36,646 nt of DNA from an uncultured delta proteobacterium (lineage in GTDB: Bacteria > Myxococcota_A > Polyangia > Polyangiales > Polyangiaceae). This document shows, in pieces, positions 17,620 to 28,800 of this stretch. The stretch lies in NCBI GenBank assembly GCA_903870415.1, contig CAIQDA010000123.1:1-36646 (forward strand). Direction: 5' to 3'. The notes beneath the pieces are model-generated. The model was not told the origin of the DNA, made no database searches, and saw nothing but the letters and a program-made list of their open reading frames with translations. How positions within the stretch are numbered: the first letter of the stretch is position 1; the number at the start of each line of letters is the position of its first letter. Position numbers and translations under genes: made by a program.

Positions 17620-18461
17620 GGGTCCACCGTCGCGTCGCCCGTCACGTCAACCGTCGCGTCAACGACAAGGCTCGGTGCAACGCAGGCGCGCACCGCCGCG
17701 ATCGAACTCTCCCGGTGAAAGGAAACGCTCGCTCCGAAGACACGTGCAATATGCACCGAGGCACGTTCCGCAACGTCGACGAGGGACGGAGCTGAAACCC
17801 CGAGAGCAACAAGCGAGGTGACCGCCTTCGTCGGAATTCCGCAGGGCACAATCGCCTGAAAATGCGCGAGGTTCGTCGCGACGTTGAAGGCGAATCCATG
17901 CATAGTGCACCAACGAGAGACGCGGACGCCGATGGCACCGATCTTCGCGAGATCGCCGTGGGGCTCGCCGGCCTCGTCGATGATTGGATCGGCCCACGCG
18001 TGCTGCTGCGCACGATTGACCCAGACGCCGATGAACTTCGACGACCCTCCGATGACCCCCGCACCGACGCCGCTGTCGGCCGCGAGCGCGATCATGACCT
18101 CCGCGAGGTCGCGCACGTAGCGACGAATGTCGGGGCGATCGGGACTCAAGTCGAAGATGGGGTATGCGACGAGCTGGCCGGGGCCGTGGTAGGTGACGTC
18201 GCCGCCGCGCCCGGTTTCGTGAAGTCCGATTCCTTGCGCCGAGCGTTCTTCCTCGGAAAGCAGCACGTGTTGCGCCTTCGCTCCTCGCCCCATCGTCAGC
18301 ACGGGAGGGTGTTCGAGAAGCAGGAGCGTATCGCCGACGCGCTTGTCGATGCGTGCCGCGATAAGCTCCTCTTGAAGCGTATGCGCGTCGTCATACGTCA
18401 CACGCCCAAGCCAGTGCGCATCGATGGTGCGATGGAACGGCGCTTCGGCGGACGTGCTCAT
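17616..18461 (-). CDS. lipB: Lipoyl(octanoyl) transferase
   Basis: Transfers octanoyl groups from acyl carrier protein to lipoyl domains, the first step of endogenous lipoate synthesis in the cytoplasm. Motifs are LLLEHPPVLTMGRGAK, RGGDVTYHGPGQLVAYPI, and AKIGAIGVRVSRWCTMHGFAFNV with the catalytic Lys (K173), and IVPCGIP with the acyl-accepting Cys (C207). The track ORF begins at 19025 inside guaB; the ATG at 18461 (MSTSAEAP) is the first sensible start and gives 281 residues. It begins 14 bp after the guaB stop. The C-terminus is longer than in E. coli LipB and ends in a Val/Asp/Thr-rich tail that overlaps the M23 peptidase start. lipA is not in the window. Confidence 0.93.
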   Translation of the reverse strand: MSTSAEAPFHRTIDAHWLGRVTYDDAHTLQEELIAARIDKRVGDTLLLLEHPPVLTMGRGAKAQHVLLSEEERSAQGIGLHETGRGGDVTYHGPGQLVAYPIFDLSPDRPDIRRYVRDLAEVMIALAADSGVGAGVIGGSSKFIGVWVNRAQQHAWADPIIDEAGEPHGDLAKIGAIGVRVSRWCTMHGFAFNVATNLAHFQAIVPCGIPTKAVTSLVALGVSAPSLVDVAERASVHIARVFGASVSFHRESSIAAVRACVAPSLVVDATVDVTGDATVDP

Positions 18462-18475
18462 GGACGACGTGGGGC

Positions 18476-19936
<1,461 letters not shown>

Positions 19937-19967
19937 CTAGTAGAGCCGCCGCGGCTTGTCATGGGCG

Positions 19968-20032
19968 CCGTGAACGAAGACGGTCCAAGTCCGGCGCTCG
20001 CTGTCTTTTTCCACACGCTTTCGCGTTCACGG
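19968..20032. repeat. Imperfect inverted repeat upstream of guaB
   Basis: CCGTGAACG (19968-19976) and CGTTCACGG (20024-20032) are exact reverse complements separated by 47 bp, in the gap between the peroxidase stop and the guaB start; the second arm overlaps the last codons of the peroxidase gene. The flanks also nearly match (GCG before the left arm, GGCGC after the right). It could be a bipartite operator, part of a long-loop terminator, or chance in GC-rich DNA. Confidence 0.3.
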
Positions 20033-21880
20033 TGGCGCGAGCGAATCGACAGAGTCGCCCTTGAGCACCTTGAGGAACGGCACGAGGGAGTCACGCAAGC
20101 CCGTGTCGAACTCGGGCACCCACGCGTCGACGGTCCCAACGGCCTTCGCGTCGGAGTCCTTCAAGCCGCGCTCGCTGTAGTGCTTTGCCACGTCTTCGAT
20201 CGTCGCAAGCGTCCCGCCATGGCCGAACTGCCCGCGACTCGCAATTCCGCGAAGGGTCGGTGTCTTGAACGCGCCAAGCAAGCGATCGCGATCCGCTGGA
20301 AGCGCGAGCGCCATGGGCGAGTCTGACCAAACGCCTGCACCGTTGAACTCGGAACCTTCGAGCAACGCGAAGGCATCGATGCGTCCCCGATCGGCCAAGC
20401 CGTCTTGCCGTCCCGTGGGAAAACGCAGGACATGGTACGCGTCATCGGTGAGTCGAGGTCCCGCGTGGCATTGGGTGCATCCTGCATGAAGGAAGCCCGC
20501 GAGGCCCTTGCGCTCGGGGTCTGTGAGCGCGGTCACGTCTCCGCGGGCGTAGCGGTCGAGGGCGTTTTCGCGCACGCGAAGAGTCCTCTCATACGCCGCA
20601 ATAGACTTTCCGATGTTCACGAAAATGCCCGTGACCGTGCGCTTTTCATCGGTCGCGAGCGCGTCCCACGCCACCGTGCCAGGCATCGCGTTCACGAGGC
20701 GCGCGTCGGTTGAAAGCGCGGGCATCGTTCCGAAGACGGCTTCGTAAGCCGCGCGGTAACTTGCCGCGACACGCCCAACCACCGTGCCGCGAGATGAGCC
20801 CATTTCTTTGGCATTTTCCAAGGGCCCAAGCGCCTGCATCCAGAGTGAGTCGGCGCGGCCATCCCAAAATTGCGCATGCTTGTAGGATGCAAGTGCCACG
20901 TTGGGCGCATGCCGATCGACCTTCGCGAGTCCGAGCGACTGGGGGCGATCGTCACCAAAGTTCTTTTCGGGCGCGTGGCAGCTCGCACACGACACAGCTC
21001 CGTTTGACGAGAAGGTTTCGTCGAAGAACAGCCTCCGCCCAAGCTCGGCCGCCTGCGGCGATGTTGCAACGCGATTCGACGGCTCGTCGACGGGCTCGCC
21101 ATGCCACGCCATGCCCTCGATCACGGCCCACTCGGACTCGTCGAAAAGACCGTCGTGGAGCGCCGGTGGCACGAACGATGACCAGGGATTTGGCTTCTTA
21201 TACCGCGCAAAGAGCGCTCCCAAACGTTGCGGATACTCCTGCCAGCCCCACCCGTGGCCGAGGCCGACGACATGCATCGATCGCTTCTCGACGATGACCG
21301 TATACGGCATATGGTTCGGGGCTGTATCGAGCGCAAACCAGCGGCGCTCCGCCGTCGAGGCCACCACGTCCGCATCGGAGTGGACGCGCCACGCGGCAAG
21401 ATCGGCGGCGGTCGGCACTTGCTGCTCCGCGTTCGCAAGCAGGACGTCAATGACCTCCACACTCCCTGCGGGCTCGAGGCCTCGCCACTTGCTCGTGCTC
21501 GCCGCGGCGATTCTGCACGGCTCGCACCAGGTCGCACCGATGCGCAAGACGAGGAATTTTGGCTCCGTTCGGCATGGGAGGTAGCGCTCGTGAAGCGTGA
21601 AGTCCGCTCTTGCGCTGTCCGCCGCGAGCGCGGTGAACGCCACGTCGGGCAACGCCGCGTCGATGGAGAACGTTCCCACGTCGGGCGGGTGCGTGCGGGT
21701 CGAGTCGCATGCGGGCACTGCCGCATCGGCGGACACTGGGTCAAGATGCGTGGACGAACACGCTGGGGCTCCAGCGGCAATCGCGGCGAGAAGCGCGAGC
21801 GTCGACGCGAAGACCCCGTTCGCACTTGCTGCACGAGCTGCACGAGCTGCGCGATCGCCTCGAACGCCAAAGAACGTCAT
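20027..21880 (-). CDS. Thioredoxin-like / dihaem cytochrome c peroxidase (MauG) fusion lipoprotein
   Basis: 617-residue exported fusion. N-terminal: Arg-rich start, hydrophobic stretch and APACSS, a plausible lipidation site. Domain 1 (about residues 85-235) is thioredoxin/TlpA-like with ATWCEPC (C119, C122) and a cis-Pro site NHMPYTVIV. Domain 2 (about 265-605) is a bacterial dihaem peroxidase with two CxxCH sites, CASCH (C298-H302) and CTQCH (C468-H472), and the family block KTPTLRGIASRGQFGHGGT. At the usual axial-Met position (YMHDG) this protein reads FGHGG by eye, so haem ligation may be MauG-like or unusual. ATG at 21880 is chosen over the track start at 21973, which adds 31 Arg-rich residues. 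Reaction and electron donor are not known; peroxide reduction coupled to thiol-disulfide exchange is an inference. Confidence 0.83.
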   Translation of the reverse strand: MTFFGVRGDRAARAARAASANGVFASTLALLAAIAAGAPACSSTHLDPVSADAAVPACDSTRTHPPDVGTFSIDAALPDVAFTALAADSARADFTLHERYLPCRTEPKFLVLRIGATWCEPCRIAAASTSKWRGLEPAGSVEVIDVLLANAEQQVPTAADLAAWRVHSDADVVASTAERRWFALDTAPNHMPYTVIVEKRSMHVVGLGHGWGWQEYPQRLGALFARYKKPNPWSSFVPPALHDGLFDESEWAVIEGMAWHGEPVDEPSNRVATSPQAAELGRRLFFDETFSSNGAVSCASCHAPEKNFGDDRPQSLGLAKVDRHAPNVALASYKHAQFWDGRADSLWMQALGPLENAKEMGSSRGTVVGRVAASYRAAYEAVFGTMPALSTDARLVNAMPGTVAWDALATDEKRTVTGIFVNIGKSIAAYERTLRVRENALDRYARGDVTALTDPERKGLAGFLHAGCTQCHAGPRLTDDAYHVLRFPTGRQDGLADRGRIDAFALLEGSEFNGAGVWSDSPMALALPADRDRLLGAFKTPTLRGIASRGQFGHGGTLATIEDVAKHYSERGLKDSDAKAVGTVDAWVPEFDTGLRDSLVPFLKVLKGDSVDSLAPP

Positions 21881-21942
21881 GAACGGGTCGCATAGCGCAA
21901 TCGCCCTGCACACGCCGGCCCCGCGGACCGGGGTCCGAATCG

Positions 21943-22190
21943 TTGCGCGTCGTCGGCGACGAGGTCGAAGCAACGCTCCTTGTGAACGGACAAGAGCTCG
22001 TGGAGCGAGCAGACAGGTGCCTCGTGGCAGCCGGTCGCGTTCCCCGCACGCACGGTCTCGGACTCGACGCGCTCGGCCTATCGCTCGAGCCGAGCGCGCC
22101 GCTCACGGTCGACGGAACGCGGGTCCGCGGCACGACGTGGCTCTACGCCGTGGGCGACCTCACCGCCGCGGGAGCTTGCACAATGCATTC
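21943..22190 (+). pseudogene. Remnant of an FAD-dependent pyridine nucleotide-disulfide oxidoreductase
   Basis: The translated frame reads RADRCLVAAGRVPRTHGLGLDALGL and then TWLYAVGDLTA. This is the C-terminal half of the FAD/NAD-binding region of dihydrolipoamide dehydrogenase or mercuric reductase relatives, where VA.GR.P and YAVGD contact cofactor. The preceding NAD-binding domain and the FAD GxGxxG motif are missing, and after GDLTA the frame loses similarity within a few codons, so neither end of a normal 450-residue enzyme is present. No sensible start or ribosome site exists. It lies in the only long non-coding stretch of the window and is best read as a deletion relic. The part after about 22190 in the ORF track is random-looking. 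Confidence 0.65.
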
Positions 22191-22366
22191 ATCCCCACCC
22201 CGCGGTTCCCGAAGGGCTTCAGGAATGCGCGCGCTTGCTTCTCGGCGAGTCGATCCTCAAGCCTCGGGTTTTCGGCCCTGAACTTCTCGCGGTACGCGAG
22301 CACTTGCGCTGACTTCGGTTCATCCGTCGCGCACTCTCTGCGCGCGTCGTCGAACGGCGAGCGGAT
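22160..22366 (-). pseudogene. Possible coding remnant opposing the oxidoreductase fragment
   Basis: An open stretch of 68 codons between two stops on the minus strand, not in the ORF track because it lacks an early start. It reads DEPKSAQVLAYREKFRAENP then RLEDRLAEKQARAFLKPFG, with well-biased codons and a soluble helical composition unlike the Arg/Ser-rich shadow frames around it. The 3' end reads GNRGVGMNALCKLPRR before TGA. I do not recognise the family. It may be the tail of a lost gene or a small hypothetical gene starting at an internal GTG. It overlaps the very end of the oxidoreductase fragment, so the two cannot both be intact; this suggests a deletion junction. Low certainty. Confidence 0.3.
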
Positions 22367-22425
22367 TCAACGCGTGAGAAAGCACCGCGCTTGACGCTCT
22401 TCGGCGGGACGAGAACGATGGCAAA

Positions 22426-25400
22426 ATGGAACGCATCTCGCGGAGTTTGGACAAGCTGCCCGCGTTGAACATGCGGCCGCCTGCGTCCGGTCGTCGTCGG
22501 TCCAGCCCGGCGGCACGACGTGGCTTCGCCCATACGCTATTTGCATTCTGCATCTTCTCGATGCTGTCCGTCTTCGCAAAGCCCGCTCATGCGGAAGCCC
22601 GCCTCGTCCTCGCAGACGGCTTTGCTGAGCGATCGCTCGGAAGCGTTCTTGAGCTCGCGCACGACCCGTCGGACTCCCTCACGTTCGACGCGGTGCGCTC
22701 CGGGGCCCTCGCCTTCGCTCCAAGCACCCAAGACATTCCGAACTTCGGGTACCGCGGAGGGGCCGAATGGGCACGACTGACCTTGGACGATCGCCGCCGC
22801 GACAAGGAGCCGCTCGTCCTCGACCTCTCGTACGCGATCACCGATCGCCTCGAAGTTTTCATCGAACGCAATGGAGAGGTGGCCTCGTTCATCGCCGGCG
22901 ATCACACCGATCACCGCGCATGGCCAATCGACGCGCGTTTGCCCTCGTTTCCCATGGGTTCCGGCTCGGCGAACGTATGGATTCGATTGAGTGGCGGCGC
23001 CTCGCACCAGCTCCCGCTTACGCTTCGAACCCGCGAGGCATGGCACGACGCCACAGCCCGCGAGAACATCGCCCAGGCTATCTACTACGGCGCCCTTGGG
23101 GCGATGTTGTTGTACAATGCACTCGTTTGGGCGGCGGTCGGCCTGCGGCTCTACGGGGCGTACGTGGCCTTCCTCGGCTCCTATGGACTCTTTTCCCTGA
23201 GCCTGAACGGCATCATCTTCGCTCGCGTATGGCCATGGGCTACGTCTCTTAATGATCACATCTTGGTACCGGCTCTTTGCGGTATAGGTGCGTTCGGTTT
23301 CTACTTCACGTTGGCGCTTCTCGACCTTGGGCCGTTTCGAGCCGCCGCGAAGACCGCTGAACGCGCGATCGCTTGGTCCGCGCTGGTGTTTGCAACGGGT
23401 TCGCTCTTCGTCCCCTACGCAACAGCGATTCGCGTCGTCTTGGCATTTATCGCTGTTTGGAGCGCGCTCCTCATCGCGTGCGGCGTCGTGGCGGCAAGGC
23501 GCGGCGAGGCGCTGGGGCGTTTGTACCTCGTGGCTTGGAGCGCGTTCATCGTGGGCGTGGTCATCAACGTGTTGCGCGTCCTCGGCTACATTCCGACCAA
23601 CGCGGTGACCGTGAACGCGCACCAGGTCGGCTCCGCCATTGAGTTTTTGCTGTTGTCGTTCGCCCTGGCCGACCGCATCAAGCGCCTGCAAGCGGAGGCC
23701 ACGCACCACGCGGAGCTTGCCGCGATCCATGCGCGCGCAGCACAAGCCGCCGCCGACCATGCGCTCGCGGAAGAGAGACGCCTCGGCGAAGAACGCGATC
23801 AGTTCGTCGCCAACACGTCGCACGAACTGCGAACGCCGCTCAACGGCATGCTCGGGCTCGTCGAAGCGGTGCGGATTCGTGAGGGACTTACGCTTTCGGA
23901 TGCGTCGCGGCGAAGCCTTGCGGCGGTCTCGTCGTCTGGACAACGGCTCGCGTCCCTGGTTGGTGATCTGCTGGATTTTTCTTCAGCACAGCGCGGAACG
24001 ATCGCCCTTCGACGATCGCCGACGAGCATCGAAACGCAAGCGAGCTTCGTTGCCGATCTCTTGAGGTCGACTCTCGAAGGCCGCCCCGTTGAGCTCGTGG
24101 TCGACATGCCGCCGGCGTTGCCCGCAGCCGACGTAGACCCGCATCGCCTTCAGCAGATTTTGTTCAACATCGTCGGCAACGCGATCAAGTTCACGGAAAA
24201 GGGCTCGATACGCATCGGTGCCCAAGCTCACGACGGCACGATCACGGTGCGCGTTCGCGACACGGGAACCGGCATTCCCGACGACGCCCAAAGTCGGATT
24301 TTTGAGGCCTTTCAGCAGGCAGATGGCGGCATCGCACGACGCTTCGGTGGCACGGGGCTTGGGCTGGCGATCACCAAGCAGCTCGTCGAGGCCCACGGGG
24401 GCGAGGTCGGTGTTTCGTCCACGCCAGGCTTCGGCTCGACCTTTTGGTTCACCCTGCCCGCGAGCGCCGAGATCGCTTCAGCGAGTGACGACGGAATCGT
24501 CTCGTCCGCGATTGGCTCGAAGGCTCAAGCCCTTCGCGCGCAACTCGAAGCCGCTGGGGCAGCGCGAGGAACTTCGAGCGTGGGGTCGATCACCAGCGCG
24601 GCGCCGGTCGAAGCCGACGTAAAAAGTGCTGAAAAGCGTCTCACCGTTCTCGTCGCCGATGACGAAGCGGTGAACCGGCAAGTGCTCACTGAGCTTCTTT
24701 CCCTCGGCGGGTACCATGTGCAAATTGCAACCAATGGTCGCGAGGCCGTCGAGTCGGTTCGGCGCTCGAAACCTGACGTGGTGCTTCTTGACGTGATGAT
24801 GCCGGAACTAAGCGGCTACGACGCGCTCTCGCAACTGCGCACCGACTACGACGAGCTCGCGCTGCCCGTGTTGCTTCTAACGGCAAAAGCCCAGGCGAAG
24901 GACTTGGTCGAAGGCTTCCGTCGCGGCGCCACCGACTACATCGTGAAACCGTTTTCGGGCGCGGAGGTACTTGCGCGCATCCAGCACCAAGCCCGCCTTC
25001 TGGTCGCACTCGCGCGCGCCACCGAGCTTCGCCACGAGGGAGACGCGCTGCGAGAGACCCTCGGCCATGCGGAAGAGCAGCTTCTGCACAGCGAGCGCCT
25101 CGCAAGCATCGGGGCAGCAACCGGCGGCATCGCGCATGATCTCTGCAACCCAATCCACCACATTCTAACGGCGCTCGAGAGCATCGGCGAGCACGCGGAG
25201 AAGGTCGAGAACGCGTCGCGCGAAATGGCGGAGATTCACGAAGACGTGCTCGCGATTGCAGACTGGGCGACCGTTGGTACCACGAGCGGCCGAAACGCTC
25301 TCGCCATCGCCGATACGATTCGGGCGGCGATGCGCAGCGACAATGGCACACCGGAGCTCGTCGTCCTCGATGAGGTCGTCGACGACGCGCTTCTGATTCT

Positions 25401-25800
25401 CACGCACAAACTCAAGCCCTTCGACGTCGTTCGCGTCCGTGCAAACGGAGCCTTGATCGAAGCGCGGCGCACCGAAGCGCTCCAGGTCGTGATGAACCTC
25501 ATCGCAAACGCCGCCGACGCGCTCGAGGAAGCGAAAACGTCTCGCATGAGCGTGCGACTCACAATGACCGGCGAACGGGTCGACCTCTTCGTGGAGGACA
25601 ACGGACTCGGTGTGCCCGATGCGCTTCGATCGCGAATCCTTCAGCCGTTCTTCACGACGAAGCCGAGAGGAAAAGGCACCGGGCTTGGGCTCGCAACGGT
25701 CGCCACCATCGCCGGACACTGGGGTGCAGAGCTGTCGATCGGCCGCAGCGAGAGCCTCGGCGGAGCGGCGTTTCGCGTTTCGATGACGAGGGCGACCTAG
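22426..25800 (+). CDS. 7TMR-DISM hybrid histidine kinase with receiver and second kinase module
   Basis: 1124 residues. Order: signal sequence (HTLFAFCIFSMLSVFAKPAHA), periplasmic 7TMR-DISM extracellular domain (about 60-200), seven-helix 7TMR-DISM region (about 210-420), coiled coil, HisKA with NTSHELRTPLNG (phospho-His about 466), HATPase (NIVGNAIKF, DTGTGIPDD, GGTGLGLAI), receiver (VADDEAVN, VVLLDVMMPE with Asp about 790, conserved Lys in YIVKPF), then a second kinase unit with GGIAHDLCNPIHH (about 902), N box LIANAADAL, DNGLGVPD and GKGTGLGLAT. All phosphorelay residues look intact, so two ATP-binding cores flank one receiver. 7TMR-DISM modules are thought to bind small or carbohydrate ligands; the ligand here is unknown. 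Its TAG overlaps the next gene's GTG by one base. A weak ribosome site precedes ATG 22426; ATG at residue 16 is an alternative. Confidence 0.9.
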   Translation: MERISRSLDKLPALNMRPPASGRRRSSPAARRGFAHTLFAFCIFSMLSVFAKPAHAEARLVLADGFAERSLGSVLELAHDPSDSLTFDAVRSGALAFAPSTQDIPNFGYRGGAEWARLTLDDRRRDKEPLVLDLSYAITDRLEVFIERNGEVASFIAGDHTDHRAWPIDARLPSFPMGSGSANVWIRLSGGASHQLPLTLRTREAWHDATARENIAQAIYYGALGAMLLYNALVWAAVGLRLYGAYVAFLGSYGLFSLSLNGIIFARVWPWATSLNDHILVPALCGIGAFGFYFTLALLDLGPFRAAAKTAERAIAWSALVFATGSLFVPYATAIRVVLAFIAVWSALLIACGVVAARRGEALGRLYLVAWSAFIVGVVINVLRVLGYIPTNAVTVNAHQVGSAIEFLLLSFALADRIKRLQAEATHHAELAAIHARAAQAAADHALAEERRLGEERDQFVANTSHELRTPLNGMLGLVEAVRIREGLTLSDASRRSLAAVSSSGQRLASLVGDLLDFSSAQRGTIALRRSPTSIETQASFVADLLRSTLEGRPVELVVDMPPALPAADVDPHRLQQILFNIVGNAIKFTEKGSIRIGAQAHDGTITVRVRDTGTGIPDDAQSRIFEAFQQADGGIARRFGGTGLGLAITKQLVEAHGGEVGVSSTPGFGSTFWFTLPASAEIASASDDGIVSSAIGSKAQALRAQLEAAGAARGTSSVGSITSAAPVEADVKSAEKRLTVLVADDEAVNRQVLTELLSLGGYHVQIATNGREAVESVRRSKPDVVLLDVMMPELSGYDALSQLRTDYDELALPVLLLTAKAQAKDLVEGFRRGATDYIVKPFSGAEVLARIQHQARLLVALARATELRHEGDALRETLGHAEEQLLHSERLASIGAATGGIAHDLCNPIHHILTALESIGEHAEKVENASREMAEIHEDVLAIADWATVGTTSGRNALAIADTIRAAMRSDNGTPELVVLDEVVDDALLILTHKLKPFDVVRVRANGALIEARRTEALQVVMNLIANAADALEEAKTSRMSVRLTMTGERVDLFVEDNGLGVPDALRSRILQPFFTTKPRGKGTGLGLATVATIAGHWGAELSIGRSESLGGAAFRVSMTRAT
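22600..23690 (+). repeat. Tandem-duplicated sensor module, copy 1
   Basis: DNA and protein of this stretch (DISM domain plus seven-helix region) match the stretch at about 25857-26955 in the next gene. Near-identical patches include GCCCAGGCTATCTA (23071 and 26337) and the exact 17-mer CAGGTCGGCTCCGCCAT (23623 and 26889). The copies are in the same orientation, about 3.26 kb apart, and each belongs to a separate kinase gene. Confidence 0.75.
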
Positions 25801-28800
25801 TGTTTTTCTTCAGGCTTTTATTGATTGTTCTCTTCGGCGCGTCCGCGGCACAGGCCCGTGACCTCGTGATTGACGAAGGCTTCTCGAGCGCGTCGCTCGG
25901 CCGCCGCATCGAGGTTGGCTACGACCCGACTCTAGCCTTGAGCCTCGACGACGTGCGGAGCGGAGCGCTGGCTTTCGCCGCGACGACCGAAGACGTGCCG
26001 TCCTTCGGCTACCGATCGGGTGCCGAGTGGGTTCGATTCACCCTCGACGACAGGCGGGGCGCCAAACGTGACCCGCTCGTGCTCGAACTCGCCCATCCCG
26101 TCACCGACGTGGCCGAGGTGATCACCGAAACTGCTGAAGGTCGCCGCGTCACGATGCGCGCAGGCGATCACGTCGACCACCGCACGTGGCCCCTCGACGC
26201 GCGCGTTCCCTCGTTTCCCATCGAACCGGATGTCGTGAACGTGTGGATGCGCGTCACGGGTCGATCGTCGCACCAGCTCCCGCTCACGCTGCGCACGCGA
26301 GAAGCGTGGCACTTGCACACCGTTCGCGAAGACGTTGCCCAGGCTATCTATTACGGCGCCCTCGGCGCTATGCTCATATACAATATCCTCGTATGGGCTG
26401 CGGTCGGGCTGCGCCTTTATGGCTTTTACGTCTGGTTCTTGGCTTGTTATGGGTTTCTTTCGCTCGTTCTGAACGGCGTGTTCTTTGCGGAGTTCGCGCC
26501 GGGCGCGGTCGGGTGGACAGACCGCCTCACGATTCCGCTTATGGCGGGACTCTCGTTTGGCGCGTTGGGCTTCACGCTCGGACTTCTCGACTTCGGTCGA
26601 CGCAGGCCTTTGGCGTTGCGCATCGCCTTCGCGCTTTCGGCACTGTTCGGCACGCTGATGTGCATTTCTCCTGCCATTCCGTATTCGGTTGGAATCCGCC
26701 TCGCCATCGTCCTCGACGCAACGCTTGCGATCCTACTGGTGGTGGCCGGAGTGTTCGCCACCGTGCGCGGAGAGCGACCGGGACGCTGGTTCGTCACGGC
26801 GTGGAGCGCGTTTCTCACCGGCGCCCTCGTCTATGTCCTGCGTGCGGCAGGGGTCGTTCCGAGCAACGCCTTCACAGCGAACGCCCATCAGGTCGGCTCC
26901 GCCATCGAGTTCTTGCTTCTGTCGTTTGCCCTCGCCGACCGGATCAAGCAGCTCCAAGCGCAGGCCACGGCGAACGCCGAACTGGCCGCAGCGAGCGCCG
27001 AACTCGCCCGCGTCGCGTCGGTTCATGCGCTCGAGGAAGAGGCCAAGGCAAACCAAGAGCTTCGTCGTCTCGACGCACTGAAAGACGAGTTTCTCGCCAA
27101 CGCCTCCCACGAGCTGCGAACGCCACTCAACGGCATCATCGGCATGGCGGAGGCGCTCGATGAGAGCCGCGAATTGCCCGCGTCACTGCGCGCGCGCTCC
27201 GTGGATATTCTCAGTGCGGCACGACGACTTTCGGCGCTTGTCTCCACCATCATCGACTTCGGCGCAAACCATTCGGACGAGCTCGCTCCGGCCCTCGTGC
27301 CAACCGACCTTGCCGCGCTCGTTTCGCGCGCGCTCGATGAATCCCGTCGCGATCACGCGAGCAAGAACCTTCGGGTTGTCACCGACTTTCCGCCCGAGGC
27401 CTCGACGGTTCTTGCGGAGGAACATGCGCTCATCGAAACCCTTCGAGCGCTCATCGGAAACGCGTTCAAGTTCACCGCGTTCGGCTCCATCGAGGTGCGT
27501 GCTCGGCGCGCAGGCGACGTCGTCGAAGTCGTGGTCATCGACGAGGGAATCGGCATCGACCCCGCGCGCCTTCCGTCCATCTTTCGGCCCTTCGAGCAAG
27601 GCGATGGGAGTTCCACGCGTCTTCATGGCGGCACCGGACTCGGCCTTGCGCTCGCAAAAAAATTCGTCGAGGCGCTCCGCGGAACCATCGCGATTGATTC
27701 GCAACCTCGCGTCGGAACGACCGTCACGCTTCGACTCGTGGCCTCCGACGAGGCGAGCGTGCCGCAAACGCCTCCCCCTGGCCCTGCGCAGCCTTTTCCA
27801 ACGTTTGACGATCCGCTGTCGGTCGCGGAGGTCGAACCGGCGCCTCTCAGCGTCGCCGTCGTCGATTCGCTTCGTCCCGTTTCGATCTCGAGTTCGCGCC
27901 CAAAGTCATTGCCTCCAGCTCCTGCCGGCGCGGCGAAGACCCGACGTGCACGCGTGCTTGTGGTCGACGATGATCCCCTCAATCGTCGCGTCGTGGCCGC
28001 ACACCTTCGGACAGCTCCCTTCGACCTCGTCGATGCGGTCGACGGCCCCGATGCCCTCGACGCGTTCGCCAACCGCGGCCCCTTCGATGCAGTGCTTCTC
28101 GACGTGATGATGCCCGGCATGAACGGGTACGAGGTGTGTCGCCGCATGCGCGAGTTTGCGAGTGCGACCGACGTGCCCATCCTGATGCTCACGGCGAAAC
28201 AACAAGTGGGCGATCTCATCGAGGGCTTCGAAGCCGGCGCGAACGACTACGTGCACAAGCCCATCGGCCGCGGAGAACTGCGCGCACGCCTCTCGACGCA
28301 CGTGAGCTTGGCGAGAGCGTCACTCGCGATGAGGCGCTTCGTTCCCCGCGAAACCATTCGCCTTTTGGGCTTCGATGACTTGACGGATGTGAGCCTCGGC
28401 GATGCCGCAGAACACGAACTCACGGTGGCCTTCAGCGACGTGCGCGGCTTCACGGCGGCTGTCGAGCGAATGACACCGAAGGGAGCCTTCGAGTGGCTCA
28501 ATCGTTGTTACGGCGTCATCGGGCCCGAGGTTCGTCGCAACGGCGGCTTCATCGACAAGTACATCGGCGATGCGGTGATGGCTCTATTTCCGCGCACGCC
28601 CGCGGACGCGGTGCGGGCCGCCATCGCGATGCAACGTGGCATGGATGCCCTCGGCGACATTCACCTCGGCACGGGCATTCATGTGGGCTCGACGATGCTC
28701 GGAACCTTGGGCGAAGCAGAACGATTCGAGGCCACGGTGCTCGCCGATACCGTGAACGTCGCAAGCCGCGTGGAGGGCGCGAGCAAGTTCTTCGGCACCC

